From the NCBI RefSeq assembly GCF_020985305.1, contig NZ_CP087588.1, positions 3,347,501 to 3,411,500 of the forward strand: a stretch of 64,000 bases of DNA, written 5' to 3'. The translations under genes were made by a program, and so were the position numbers. The notes under the pieces were generated by a model. The model was not told the DNA's origin and searched no databases. It saw nothing but the letters and a program-made list of their open reading frames with translations. Below are positions 51,904-60,458 of the stretch, one piece after another. The number at the start of each line of letters is the position of its first letter. The stretch's first letter is position 1. This DNA comes from Croceicoccus sp. Ery15 (GTDB taxonomy: Bacteria > Pseudomonadota > Alphaproteobacteria > Sphingomonadales > Sphingomonadaceae).

Positions 51904-52832
51904 CGACCGCCCCTGACGGCGCGGCGCTGCACGACCGCGTCACACATGCGCTGGCCGCGCCGGTCCGCGATGAAATCCGCGATTTCGCAAGAGCATTGGG
52001 CGAGGCGCATGATGCGCGCGCGGTGATCTTTTACGGCTCCAACCTGCGCAGCGGATCGCTGGACGGTGTGCTCGATTTTTATGTGCTGACGGGCGGACCG
52101 CGCGAAAAAGGCCTGTGGCCGCGCGTCGCCTATCACGAGCGGCCCCATAACGGCACCATCCTGCGCGCCAAGGTGGCGGTGATGCGCCTGTCGACCTTCC
52201 GTCATGCGGCGGAAGGGCGCCATACCGACACCACCATCTGGGCCCGTTTCGTGCAGCCCTGCGCGCTTGCATGGACCGGCGACCCGCAGGCCGCGTCCGA
52301 AGTGACCGCTGCCATCGAAGCCGCCAGCATGACCGCCGCGCGCTTCGCCGCTGCGCTGGGCGAACCGCAGGGGACCGAGCGGGAGTTCTGGCAGGCCTTG
52401 TTCCGCGCCACATATCGCGCCGAATTGCGGGTTGAAAAATCGGGTCGCGAACAGCAGATTCTGGATTTCGGCGCGGATCATTTCGGCGGGTTGCTGACGG
52501 CCGCATGGCAGGCCGCCGGTATCGCATTTGACGCCGACGGCGATGTGCTGCGCCCGCATCTTTTACCGCAAGAGCGCAAGGCTCTGCTCGACCGCTGGGA
52601 ACGGCGGCGGCGGATGGGCAAGCCGCTGAACGTGGTGCGCCTGCTGCGCGCGGGCACCACGTTCGAGGGCGGTGCCCGCTATCTGGCGTGGAAGATCGAA
52701 CGGCACAGCGGCGTCGTCGTGCCGCTGACACCGTTTCGGGAACGGCATCCGATCCTGATGTCGCCCGTGCTGGTGGCGGGATACTGGCAGGCACGGCGCA
52801 GGAAACGCGCCGCGCTGTCATCCGACGATTAG
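51900..52832 (+). CDS. Nucleotidyltransferase-like protein, Tam41-like
   Basis: A 310-residue protein, started by GTG overlapping the preceding kinase stop (GTGA). A nucleotidyltransferase-type signature is visible: RAVIFYGSNLRSGSLDGVLDFYVLTGG, a GS loop with DxD-like acidic residues close by. This is reminiscent of mitochondrial Tam41/MMP37 phosphatidate cytidylyltransferases, which have YGS ... DF motifs. Coupled to a lipid kinase that makes phosphatidate, it could convert that product to CDP-diacylglycerol. The family call is inference; no activity is proven. Confidence 0.55.
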   Translation: MTTAPDGAALHDRVTHALAAPVRDEIRDFARALGEAHDARAVIFYGSNLRSGSLDGVLDFYVLTGGPREKGLWPRVAYHERPHNGTILRAKVAVMRLSTFRHAAEGRHTDTTIWARFVQPCALAWTGDPQAASEVTAAIEAASMTAARFAAALGEPQGTEREFWQALFRATYRAELRVEKSGREQQILDFGADHFGGLLTAAWQAAGIAFDADGDVLRPHLLPQERKALLDRWERRRRMGKPLNVVRLLRAGTTFEGGARYLAWKIERHSGVVVPLTPFRERHPILMSPVLVAGYWQARRRKRAALSSDD

Positions 52833-53272
52833 TCGTCCTTGTCGTCGGGCTTTGTATAGGGGACGAATTCGCCCAGGAAGATAATCCCGCTCATGAAACC
52901 GGACTGGTCGCGCATCTGCACCGTATCGACATCGCAAAGTTGGCCAATGGTGGTGCGTGTGACCATGATGTCATTGCTGCGCAGATAGTTGGCCCCGTTT
53001 TCGGGCCGGTTCACGTAAAGCGTGCTGCCGACCTTATAGACAATGGCCGTCTTGTCATAAATCGTCGAGCTGGTGATCCGGCTCATCTGGATGCATTTTT
53101 CGGGCGTTCCGGCAACGCGCCCTTCCAGTGCCTTGGCAAGGCGCTGTTCGCCCTTGCTGAGTTCGGTGGGCTTTTCGTCATCCTGCGCGGCCTGCGCGAC
53201 AATCGGGGCGAGGGCGACCAATGGCGCCAGCGCGCCCAGTGCAAGTGCGGATAAAGCAGTTTTCGTCTTCAT
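52829..53272 (-). CDS. Exported protein of unknown function
   Basis: A 147-residue protein: a signal peptide MKTKTALSALALGALAPLVALAPIVAQA, then a mature region with two Cys (TPEKCIQMS and GQLCDVDTV). The ATG at 53,272 has GAGGAG at a good distance. The type is seen in Sphingomonadales genomes as a hypothetical protein; I recognise no function. Its stop overlaps the end of the convergent plus-strand gene. Confidence 0.75.
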   Translation of the reverse strand: MKTKTALSALALGALAPLVALAPIVAQAAQDDEKPTELSKGEQRLAKALEGRVAGTPEKCIQMSRITSSTIYDKTAIVYKVGSTLYVNRPENGANYLRSNDIMVTRTTIGQLCDVDTVQMRDQSGFMSGIIFLGEFVPYTKPDDKDD

Positions 53273-53339
53273 ATCCATTCTCCTCACCGACAATCTAAGC
53301 CGTTTCGTCTGAACTTCTACTGACCAGACGGAGACGATG

Positions 53340-53891
53340 CTACCAGGCATTACCCGCATCGACCGCCGCTTTTTCCTGAGGGGTGGAGCGGCGGCCCAGA
53401 ACCGCGTTGCGATGGGGAAACCGGCCAAAGCGCGCGACCATGCGATGGTGCGATCGGGCAAAGGACAGCAGGAAGCTGCTGCCCATCGCGGCAAATTCCC
53501 GCAACGACCGGCGCTGGTCTGCAATCCGTTCGCTATGCATCAGCGGCAAGGCAAGAAACTGGCGTCCGGCCAGCGTCAAACCCTTGTCCCACCCGCGGTC
53601 CAGCGCGCCCCTGGCAATGGCCAGCGCCAGCGGATCGCTTGCAAAGCTGCGCGGATCGTCGCGGAACAGGTTGCGGGGCAGCTGATCGAACAGCAGAACG
53701 GCGGCACGCGCGGTTTGCGGATCGGTCAGAAATTCAGGCGCGGGGCGGCGGTGCAATGCCCGCCATTCGCGCGCGAAGCGGTGTTTCAGCAGACGGTCGA
53801 TGTGCGGCCCGCCGCGAAACCAGTCTTCCGGCCCCAGTAAATGGAACCAGACATACAGGATTTCCGCCGCCCACGGGCGCGCGGCAAGCAT
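53340..53891 (-). CDS. DUF924 family protein
   Basis: A 183-residue helical protein with the DUF924 signature: EILYVWFHLLGPEDWFRGGP, FLTDPQTARAAVLLFDQLPRNLFRDDPRSFASDPLALAIA and LPLMHSERIADQRRS. Function unknown. The ATG at 53,891 overlaps the tldD stop (ATGA), so it is coupled to tldD, a conserved arrangement in this order. Confidence 0.9.
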   Translation of the reverse strand: MLAARPWAAEILYVWFHLLGPEDWFRGGPHIDRLLKHRFAREWRALHRRPAPEFLTDPQTARAAVLLFDQLPRNLFRDDPRSFASDPLALAIARGALDRGWDKGLTLAGRQFLALPLMHSERIADQRRSLREFAAMGSSFLLSFARSHHRMVARFGRFPHRNAVLGRRSTPQEKAAVDAGNAW

Positions 53892-55318
53892 CAACCCGTG
53901 CCGCCTACCGTCAGTCCCTCGATCAACAGGCTGGGCTGTCCCACGCCCGCGGGCACGCTTTGCCCTGCCTTGCCGCAGGTGCCGATGCCTTCGTCCAATG
54001 CCAAGTCATTGCCGATGCCGACCACTTTGGTCAGCGCGGTCGGCCCGTCGCCGATCAGGGTCGCGCCCTTGATCGGGGCGGTGACCTTGCCGTTCTCGAC
54101 CTTATAGGCCTCTGTGCAACTGAACACGAATTTGCCCGACACGATATCGACCTGTCCGCCGCCAAAGCTGGTGGCATAGATGCCGTCCTTCATCCGGCTC
54201 ATCAGTTCGGCCGGATCGTCATTGCCGCTGCGCATGAAGGTGTTGGTCATGCGCGGCATGGGCGCATGGGCATAGGACTGGCGGCGGCCATTGCCGGTCG
54301 GCTCCACCCCCATCAGCCGTGCGTTCAACCGGTCGTGGATATAGCCCTTCAGGATGCCATCCTCGATCAGCACGTTTTCGCGTGTGGGCGTACCCTCGTC
54401 GTCGATGCTGAGCGATCCGCGCCGGTTCAGCAGCGTGCCGTCGTCCACCACGGTGACGCCGGGGGCGGCGACACGCTGACCGATGCGGCCCGAAAAGGCA
54501 CTGGTGCCCTTGCGGTTGAAATCGCCTTCCAGTCCGTGGCCCACCGCTTCGTGCAGCAGCACGCCGCACCAGCCGGGGCCCAGCAGCACGGGGCACACGC
54601 CGGCAGGGGCGGGCACGCTTTCCAGATTGGTGAGAGCCTGCCGCAAAGCCTCGTCAATCGCGCGGTTCCAGCTCGCCTCGTCCATGACGTCATCATACAG
54701 CTGGCGTCCGCCCATGCCGAACGAACCGCTTTCGCGCCGTCCGTTGGCCTCTGCCACGATGGCGACGTTCAGGCGGACCAGCGGGCGCACATCGGTGGCG
54801 ACAAAGCCGTCGGGGCGCACGATTTCGACCACCGACCACGATCCGGCGAGCGAGGCGGTAACCTGCTTGACGCGCGGATCGCGGGCGCGGGCCGCCGCGT
54901 CGATCTTTTCGAGCAATGCGACCTTTTTGGTGAATTCTACGCCGTCGAGCGGGCTGGCATCGGTGTAGAGATGGCGATTGGTCGCCACCGGCGGCGCAGC
55001 CAGCGGGCTTTTCGTGGTGTCGAGCAGCGACAGCGTTTCGCCCGCGCGCCGGATCGCGGCGGCCGAAATCTCGTTCGCATGGGCAAAACCGGTCGTCTCA
55101 CCCGAAACGCCGCGCAGGCCAAACCCCGCTTCGCGCGAGTAATCGGCCGTGCGCAGGCGACCGTCGTCGAAGGAAAAGCTCTCGCTTGCCGTGAATTGCA
55201 GGAACAATTCGCCATCGTCGCAGCGCGACAGCGTCTCTCGCGCCAGGGCCTGCGCGGTATCGGGATCAAGCTGTTCGGGGCGATAGAGAAGCGAGCGGGG
55301 ATCGGCGGGAATGGTCAT
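53891..55318 (-). CDS. tldD: TldD metalloprotease
   Basis: A 475-residue TldD subunit of the TldD/TldE protease, with the zinc site HEAVGHGLEGDFNRKG (HExxxH) and the conserved RRGSLSIDDEGTPT-like block that follows. The C-terminal region (IVSGKFVFSCTEAYKVENGKVT ...) is typical. It degrades unfolded peptides and matures some modified peptides. No tldE (pmbA) is adjacent in the window. Confidence 0.95.
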   Translation of the reverse strand: MTIPADPRSLLYRPEQLDPDTAQALARETLSRCDDGELFLQFTASESFSFDDGRLRTADYSREAGFGLRGVSGETTGFAHANEISAAAIRRAGETLSLLDTTKSPLAAPPVATNRHLYTDASPLDGVEFTKKVALLEKIDAAARARDPRVKQVTASLAGSWSVVEIVRPDGFVATDVRPLVRLNVAIVAEANGRRESGSFGMGGRQLYDDVMDEASWNRAIDEALRQALTNLESVPAPAGVCPVLLGPGWCGVLLHEAVGHGLEGDFNRKGTSAFSGRIGQRVAAPGVTVVDDGTLLNRRGSLSIDDEGTPTRENVLIEDGILKGYIHDRLNARLMGVEPTGNGRRQSYAHAPMPRMTNTFMRSGNDDPAELMSRMKDGIYATSFGGGQVDIVSGKFVFSCTEAYKVENGKVTAPIKGATLIGDGPTALTKVVGIGNDLALDEGIGTCGKAGQSVPAGVGQPSLLIEGLTVGGTG

Positions 55319-55372
55319 CAGGCCAATATAGGCAGCGCTTGCCCGTTTGGACAGCGCCGCGTTATTGAAGGA

Positions 55373-55624
55373 TCAGATCCGCTGTTCCTGTGCCGCACCG
55401 ACCGAGGGATCGACGCCCGTGACATCGTGCGCGGGGCCGCCCGCCAGCACGAAGCGACGGTCGCAATAGCCGCAGTCGACATAGCCCTTTTCGTCGATTT
55501 CCAGAAACACGCGCGGATGGCCCAGCGCCGAGGGGCGATAGCCGCTGCCGGCACGAATATCGCTGGCGCCGTCGCATTTGACGCGAGTGGTTTCGGTAAG
55601 GACGATTTCGGGCGTGTCGGTCAT
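55373..55624 (-). CDS. Zinc-finger domain protein (zf-CHCC)
   Basis: An 83-residue protein with the zf-CHCC pattern: VKCDGASD, then GHPRVFLEIDEKGYVDCGYCDRRFVL, with Cys-x(n)-His and CxxC metal ligands. Related to the NdufS6/mitochondrial complex I assembly subunit family. Small, soluble, single gene. Confidence 0.9.
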   Translation of the reverse strand: MTDTPEIVLTETTRVKCDGASDIRAGSGYRPSALGHPRVFLEIDEKGYVDCGYCDRRFVLAGGPAHDVTGVDPSVGAAQEQRI

Positions 55625-55731
55625 GGCATTGCCGATTATCAGCGGGCTTCGCGGATTTCCAGATCAAAACGTGCGCTCTTTGTGCCGCTTCGCCCTTTAC
55701 GCGCGCACATGCGTGCCCCACATGACCGGGC

Positions 55732-56694
55732 ATGAACCCGCTTGCCCAATCCGCCATCTCGATCCGCAACCTGTCCAAGACCTATGCCCCCACGGGCAAG
55801 GGGACGGCGCCCAAACAGGCCTTGAGCGATGTCAGCTTCGATGTTCCGCGCGGGATGATCTATGGCCTTCTGGGTCCCAATGGCGCGGGCAAATCGACGC
55901 TGATCAATATTCTTGCCGGCCTCGTTTCCAAGACCGAGGGCGAGGTTTCGATCTGGGGCTTCGACATCGACAAGGACCGGCGCAACGCCAAGGCCAGCAT
56001 CGGCATCGTGCCGCAGGAAATCGTGTTCGATCCGTTCTTTTCGCCGATCGAGGTGCTGGACGTGATGGCAGGCTATTACGGCGTGCCCAAGACCAAGCGC
56101 CGCAGCGAGGAATTGCTGAAGGCCGTGCGCCTTGAGGACAAGGCCCATGCCTATGCGCGTTCGCTATCGGGGGGCATGAAGCGCCGCCTGCTGGTGGCCA
56201 AGGCGATGGTCCATTCGCCGCCCATCCTGGTGCTGGACGAGCCGACGGCGGGCGTCGATGTCGATCTGCGCCGCCAGCTGTGGGAACTGGTCGTCGATCT
56301 GAACAAGCAGGGCGTGACGGTGGTGCTGACCACCCATTATCTGGAAGAAGCCGAAGAGCTTTGCGACCGCATCGCCATTATCAATCATGGCAGGCTGATC
56401 GCGGACAAGCCGACGTGCGAACTGGTCGGCATGGCGCGCGAAAAGGTCGTGGAAGTGACGCTGGACCGCGCCATCGGTGCGCCGCTGACGCATCCGGCGT
56501 TTCTGAAGTCCGAATTGTCGGACGAAAACACCATGGCGATCACATTCGACAAGGACCGCCTGACTGCGGGCGAGGTGCTATCGCTGGTCCAGCAACAGGG
56601 CTGCGCCATCGTGGACGTGACGACGCGCGAACCCGATCTGGAAGATGTTTTCGTTCAGCTGACCCGCGACCAGCTGGCCGATCAGCCCGCCTGA
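55732..56694 (+). CDS. ABC transporter ATP-binding protein (no adjacent permease)
   Basis: A 320-residue ABC ATPase: Walker A GPNGAGKS, ABC signature LSGGMKRR, Walker B ILVLDEPTAG and the H-loop TTHY. The C-terminal extension (VVEVTLDRAIGAPLTHPAFLKSE ...) resembles drug/antibiotic ABC-2 ATPases. No permease gene lies next to it: the downstream gene is convergent and overlaps it by 13 bases, and the upstream neighbour is divergent. Its permease must be elsewhere. Confidence 0.93.
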   Translation: MNPLAQSAISIRNLSKTYAPTGKGTAPKQALSDVSFDVPRGMIYGLLGPNGAGKSTLINILAGLVSKTEGEVSIWGFDIDKDRRNAKASIGIVPQEIVFDPFFSPIEVLDVMAGYYGVPKTKRRSEELLKAVRLEDKAHAYARSLSGGMKRRLLVAKAMVHSPPILVLDEPTAGVDVDLRRQLWELVVDLNKQGVTVVLTTHYLEEAEELCDRIAIINHGRLIADKPTCELVGMAREKVVEVTLDRAIGAPLTHPAFLKSELSDENTMAITFDKDRLTAGEVLSLVQQQGCAIVDVTTREPDLEDVFVQLTRDQLADQPA

Positions 56695-57110
56695 TTTTTC
56701 AGAACATTGGCTTTGAACATCTGCTCCAGCTGCTCTGAAATGCGGGCAGGGCGCAGGCTTTGCGCGTCGACGCAGCACCAGCTGCTCTCGATCTCGGCCA
56801 GGATCTCGGCACCTTTGTCGATCGTGCGTTCGATGATCGTGCGGTAATAGGCGCGCGCGCCGCGAACCTTTTCCAGCACCGTATGGGCGACGACATCATC
56901 CCCCAGAAAGGCGGGTCTGCGATAGGTAATCTCGTGCTTCAGCGCGACCCACAGGCGGCTGCTGACCGCTTCCTCTGGCGCATGGGCGCGCCAGTGCGAC
57001 AGCACCACGTCCTGCACCCAGCCCAGATAGCGCGAATTGTTCACATGCCCCATAAAGTCGATGTCCGAGGGATCGACGGTGATCGGCATGGAGAACGGGC
57101 TTGCTGACAT
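56682..57110 (-). CDS. Acyl-CoA thioesterase (hot-dog fold)
   Basis: A 142-residue hot-dog thioesterase of the YbgC/FcbC type: ITVDPSDIDFMGHVNNSRYLGWVQDVVLSHW contains the catalytic Asp region DxxGHVNN, followed by EITYRRPAFLGDDVVAHTVLEKVRGARAYY. Cytoplasmic. It overlaps the convergent ABC ATPase gene by 13 bases. Confidence 0.9.
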   Translation of the reverse strand: MSASPFSMPITVDPSDIDFMGHVNNSRYLGWVQDVVLSHWRAHAPEEAVSSRLWVALKHEITYRRPAFLGDDVVAHTVLEKVRGARAYYRTIIERTIDKGAEILAEIESSWCCVDAQSLRPARISEQLEQMFKANVLKNQAG

Positions 57111-57190
57111 GGGTGTAAATTACACCTTTTTCCCGATTCGCGAAAGGCGGGATTGCCCCGATTTCGGCACGGGATGCCCCCGATGAACCC

Positions 57191-58402
57191 CTATTCGTGC
57201 CGCAGCGCATCGATCGGGTTCAGATTTGCCGCCCGCCGCGCCGGAAAATAGCCGAACACGATCCCGATCGCGCCCGAAATCAGGAAAGCGGCGATATTGA
57301 TGCCAAGGTCGAAGACCCATGGCAGTTCCATCAGCGGGATCAGGAAGAATACCAGCAGCTGCGCCAGCGCCAGCCCCAATATGCCGCCGATGCACGACAG
57401 CACGACCGCCTCTACCAGAAACTGCATCAGAACCTCGCTCGCCACCGCGCCGATGGCAAGGCGGATGCCGATTTCGCGCGTGCGTTCGGTAACCGATACC
57501 AGCATGATGTTCATGATGCCGATGCCCCCCACGACAAGGCTGATCGCGGCGATTGCGGCGACGATGGCCGTCAGCATGCCGGTTGTTTCCTGCAGGGTGT
57601 CGGAAATCTGCTTGGTATCGAAGATGTTGAAATCGTCGTCCTCGCCTTCCTCCAGATAGCGCCGGTCGCGCAATATGCGGGTCAGCGAGGCCTTGACCTG
57701 TTCGTTGTCGTAATTGTCGTCGATGCCGATGACGATGGTGCGGATGTCGGTAGTGCCAAGGAAGCGGCGCTGCACCGTCTTGACCGGCATGATCACTACA
57801 TCGTCCTGATCCGAACCGAAGCCGCCGCCCTGTCCGCGCGCCGACAACAGGCCGATCACATCGCAGCTGACATCACCCACGCGGAACCGTTTGCCCAGCG
57901 GGTCGACGCCGCGGAACAGCTTCTCGCTCAGGGTCGAACCCACAAGGCACACGGCCTTGCCCGCCGCCTGTTCCTCTTCGCTGAACAGGCGGCCCGCATC
58001 CAGCGGCCATGGCTGGATCTGGAAATAATCATTGGTCGTGCCGCTGATCGTGGTGGACCAGTTCGCCCCTTCGTAAATGGCCGTGGCGCTGGACGATGCC
58101 TGCGGGGCGACCGCCTTGACCCCGCCCAGTTGCTGGCGGATCGCGATAATGTCGCCATTGTCGAACTGGCGCGGCGTGGCCCCGCCGCCGCCGCGCCCGA
58201 AACCGCTGCCCGGCGTTACCTGCAATACGTTGGAGCCCAGCGCCGAAATCTGTTCGGCCACGCCTACCGATGTCGCGCGGCCCAAAGTGACCATGGTGAC
58301 AACGGCAGCGACGCCGATCACGATGCCCAGCATGGTCAGCAGCGACCGCATCGCGTGACGCCGTATCGACCGCAGAGACAGATAGACAGTGGTCCCCAGC
58401 AT
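57191..58402 (-). CDS. MacB-like ABC permease
   Basis: A 403-residue permease with an N-terminal membrane helix (MRSLLTMLGIVIGVAAVVTMVTLG), a large periplasmic MacB-PCD domain (about residues 50-270) and three C-terminal FtsX-like helices. The start overlaps the stop of the ATPase gene (ATGA). It is the permease half of a MacAB-type pump. In this operon the ATPase and permease are separate proteins, unlike E. coli MacB. Confidence 0.92.
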   Translation of the reverse strand: MLGTTVYLSLRSIRRHAMRSLLTMLGIVIGVAAVVTMVTLGRATSVGVAEQISALGSNVLQVTPGSGFGRGGGGATPRQFDNGDIIAIRQQLGGVKAVAPQASSSATAIYEGANWSTTISGTTNDYFQIQPWPLDAGRLFSEEEQAAGKAVCLVGSTLSEKLFRGVDPLGKRFRVGDVSCDVIGLLSARGQGGGFGSDQDDVVIMPVKTVQRRFLGTTDIRTIVIGIDDNYDNEQVKASLTRILRDRRYLEEGEDDDFNIFDTKQISDTLQETTGMLTAIVAAIAAISLVVGGIGIMNIMLVSVTERTREIGIRLAIGAVASEVLMQFLVEAVVLSCIGGILGLALAQLLVFFLIPLMELPWVFDLGINIAAFLISGAIGIVFGYFPARRAANLNPIDALRHE

Positions 58403-59130
58403 CAGGCGGTCCCCTCTGCTTGCGTGTGTCCGTTTCCGGCCAGATCACGGTCGATCAGCCCGTCGCGGAAATGCACGATGCGCTTGGCGAAATCGGCCAT
58501 CTCTGGCTCGTGCGTGACCATCATCACGGTGATGCCGTCGCGGTTCAGCTCGGCCAGAAGCTCCATGATCTCGACCGATCTCTGGCTGTCGAGATTGCCG
58601 GTCGGCTCGTCCGCCAACAGCACTTGCGGATTGGTCACGATGGCGCGGGCTATGGCGACGCGCTGCTGCTGACCGCCAGACAATTCGCCCGGCGTATGGC
58701 CCGCCCAAGGGCCCAGCCCCACCTTGTCCAGCGCAGCCATCGCACTCTCGCGCCGCTCGCGCCGGTTGTCGCCGCGATAGAGCAGGGGCAGTTCGACATT
58801 TTCCAGGGCGGTAGTGCGGGGCAGCAGGTTAAAGCCCTGAAACACGAATCCCAGATAGCGCCGCCGGAGCAAGGCGCGCTGGTCGCGATCAAGCTCTTCC
58901 ACATGATGCCCGCGGAACAGATATTGCCCCGCTGTCGGCACGTCGAGGCAGCCCAGAATATTCATCATGGTCGACTTGCCCGAACCCGACGGGCCCATGA
59001 TGGCCACGAAATCCCCCTCGGCCACGTCGAAATCCACGCCCTTCAACGCGCGGAACGCGGTTTCCCCCGCGCCGAACACCTTGGTTATCCCGCGCAGGGA
59101 TATCAGCATGGAAGGGGCGGGCGCGTTCAT
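58402..59130 (-). CDS. MacB-like ABC ATPase
   Basis: A 242-residue ATPase of the lipoprotein/macrolide type: Walker A GPSGSGKST, signature LSGGQQQRVAIARA, Walker B VLLADEPTGNLDS and MMVTHEPEMADFAKRI with the H-loop. Coupled to the permease by ATGA overlap. It drives the same tripartite pump. Confidence 0.93.
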   Translation of the reverse strand: MNAPAPSMLISLRGITKVFGAGETAFRALKGVDFDVAEGDFVAIMGPSGSGKSTMMNILGCLDVPTAGQYLFRGHHVEELDRDQRALLRRRYLGFVFQGFNLLPRTTALENVELPLLYRGDNRRERRESAMAALDKVGLGPWAGHTPGELSGGQQQRVAIARAIVTNPQVLLADEPTGNLDSQRSVEIMELLAELNRDGITVMMVTHEPEMADFAKRIVHFRDGLIDRDLAGNGHTQAEGTA

Positions 59131-59139
59131 GCCAGCGGC

Positions 59140-60456
59140 CTATTCCGCGCCTTCGCCCGCGCTGTCGGATTGCTTGCCGGTGATGATTTTCATCCCTTCC
59201 TTCAGCTCTCCCGACACGACCGAAGTCATCAATCCGTTGCTGTCGCCCAGCACCACCTGCACCGGCTGCGGCTGCCCGTCATCGCCCAGCACATAGATCA
59301 GCTGGCGTGCGCCGCGCCTGATGGTGGCGGTCTTGTCGGCATTGTCGCGGCGGGGCGGGCCGATCTGGATGCCGCCCGCGTCCTCGCCGCCCGCATCGGG
59401 CCGGAACGACAGGGCCGCATTGGGGATCATCAGCACATCGGTCAGGTCCGAGGTGACGATATCCGCCGTCGCGGTCATGCCCGGGCGCAGTTTCAGATCG
59501 GGATTGGCCACCGACAGATCGGCGGCATAGGATACCACCTGCCCCGTCGTGCTGGTCGATGCGCTGCTGGTGCCCGACGAGCTGGCGGCCGATGCAGTCA
59601 GGTTCGATCCGATTTCCACCCGCGTGATCGTGGCGGGAAACGCCTCTCCCGGAAAGGCATCGACGGTGAAGCTGGCCTTCTGGCCGCGCTGCACCGTGCC
59701 GACATCGGCCTCGTCGATGGCGACTTCCAGCTTCATTTCGGACAGATCCTCGGCAATCACGAACAGGGTCGGCGTGCTGAACGATGCAGCGACCGTCTGG
59801 CCGGGGTCTACCTGCCGCGCCAGCACCACGCCCGCGACGGGGGACCGGATAATCGCGCGTTCACGCTGCGTGCGGCTTTGCGCCAGCGTCGCTTCGGATG
59901 CGACGACATTGGCCTGCGCCACGCCCAGCGCGGCCTCTGCCCGTTCCAGATCGGCCTTGCCGGTCTGCAATTCGGTCAGCGACGGCACCTTGCCGCCCGA
60001 CAGCTTGCGCACCTCTTCCAGCCTTGCATATTGCGCCTTGGCCTGTGCCAGCGTTGCCTTGGCCTGCTCGACCTGCGCGCGATTGGCCGACAGCTGCGCC
60101 TCGCCCTGACGGATCTGGTCCTCGATCTGTTCGGGATCGATTTCGGCCAGCGCCTGTCCCACCGTCACGCGGTCGTTCACATCGACGAGCACGCGGGTGA
60201 CAAGGCCCGATAATTGCGAACCCACCGTCACCTGATTAGTCGGAGCCAGCTTGCCCGTGGCCGACACGCTGGTGACCAGCTGGCCGCGCTTTGCCTCGCT
60301 CGTCACATAGCCGGTTGCTTCCTCTCCGCCGAAACAGCGCGAAAGCAAAAGCAGCAGCAGAACGACGCCTGCCGCGATCAGCCAGAATTTGGGGCGGCGA
60401 TACCAGACGGGCCTTGCCTTCTCGCCAAGGAAGTCTTCGACGGATTCATCGGCCAT
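59140..60456 (-). CDS. MacA-like membrane fusion protein
   Basis: A 438-residue periplasmic adaptor. One N-terminal membrane helix (FWLIAAGVVLLLLLLSRCFG) anchors it; the HlyD-like lipoyl and coiled-coil regions are visible (LVTSVSATGKLAPTNQVTVGSQLSGLVTRV, QAEQAQLSANRAQVEQAKATLAQAKAQY-type heptads) and a beta-barrel region follows. The ATG at 60,456 is preferred over 60,537. Eight bases upstream of the ATPase gene. Confidence 0.92.
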   Translation of the reverse strand: MADESVEDFLGEKARPVWYRRPKFWLIAAGVVLLLLLLSRCFGGEEATGYVTSEAKRGQLVTSVSATGKLAPTNQVTVGSQLSGLVTRVLVDVNDRVTVGQALAEIDPEQIEDQIRQGEAQLSANRAQVEQAKATLAQAKAQYARLEEVRKLSGGKVPSLTELQTGKADLERAEAALGVAQANVVASEATLAQSRTQRERAIIRSPVAGVVLARQVDPGQTVAASFSTPTLFVIAEDLSEMKLEVAIDEADVGTVQRGQKASFTVDAFPGEAFPATITRVEIGSNLTASAASSSGTSSASTSTTGQVVSYAADLSVANPDLKLRPGMTATADIVTSDLTDVLMIPNAALSFRPDAGGEDAGGIQIGPPRRDNADKTATIRRGARQLIYVLGDDGQPQPVQVVLGDSNGLMTSVVSGELKEGMKIITGKQSDSAGEGAE

Positions 60457-60458
60457 GG

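Noticed and set aside
53639..55735. Plus-strand frame of 698 codons opposite tldD
   Set aside because: Antisense shadow; TldD has an intact HExxxH site on the minus strand.
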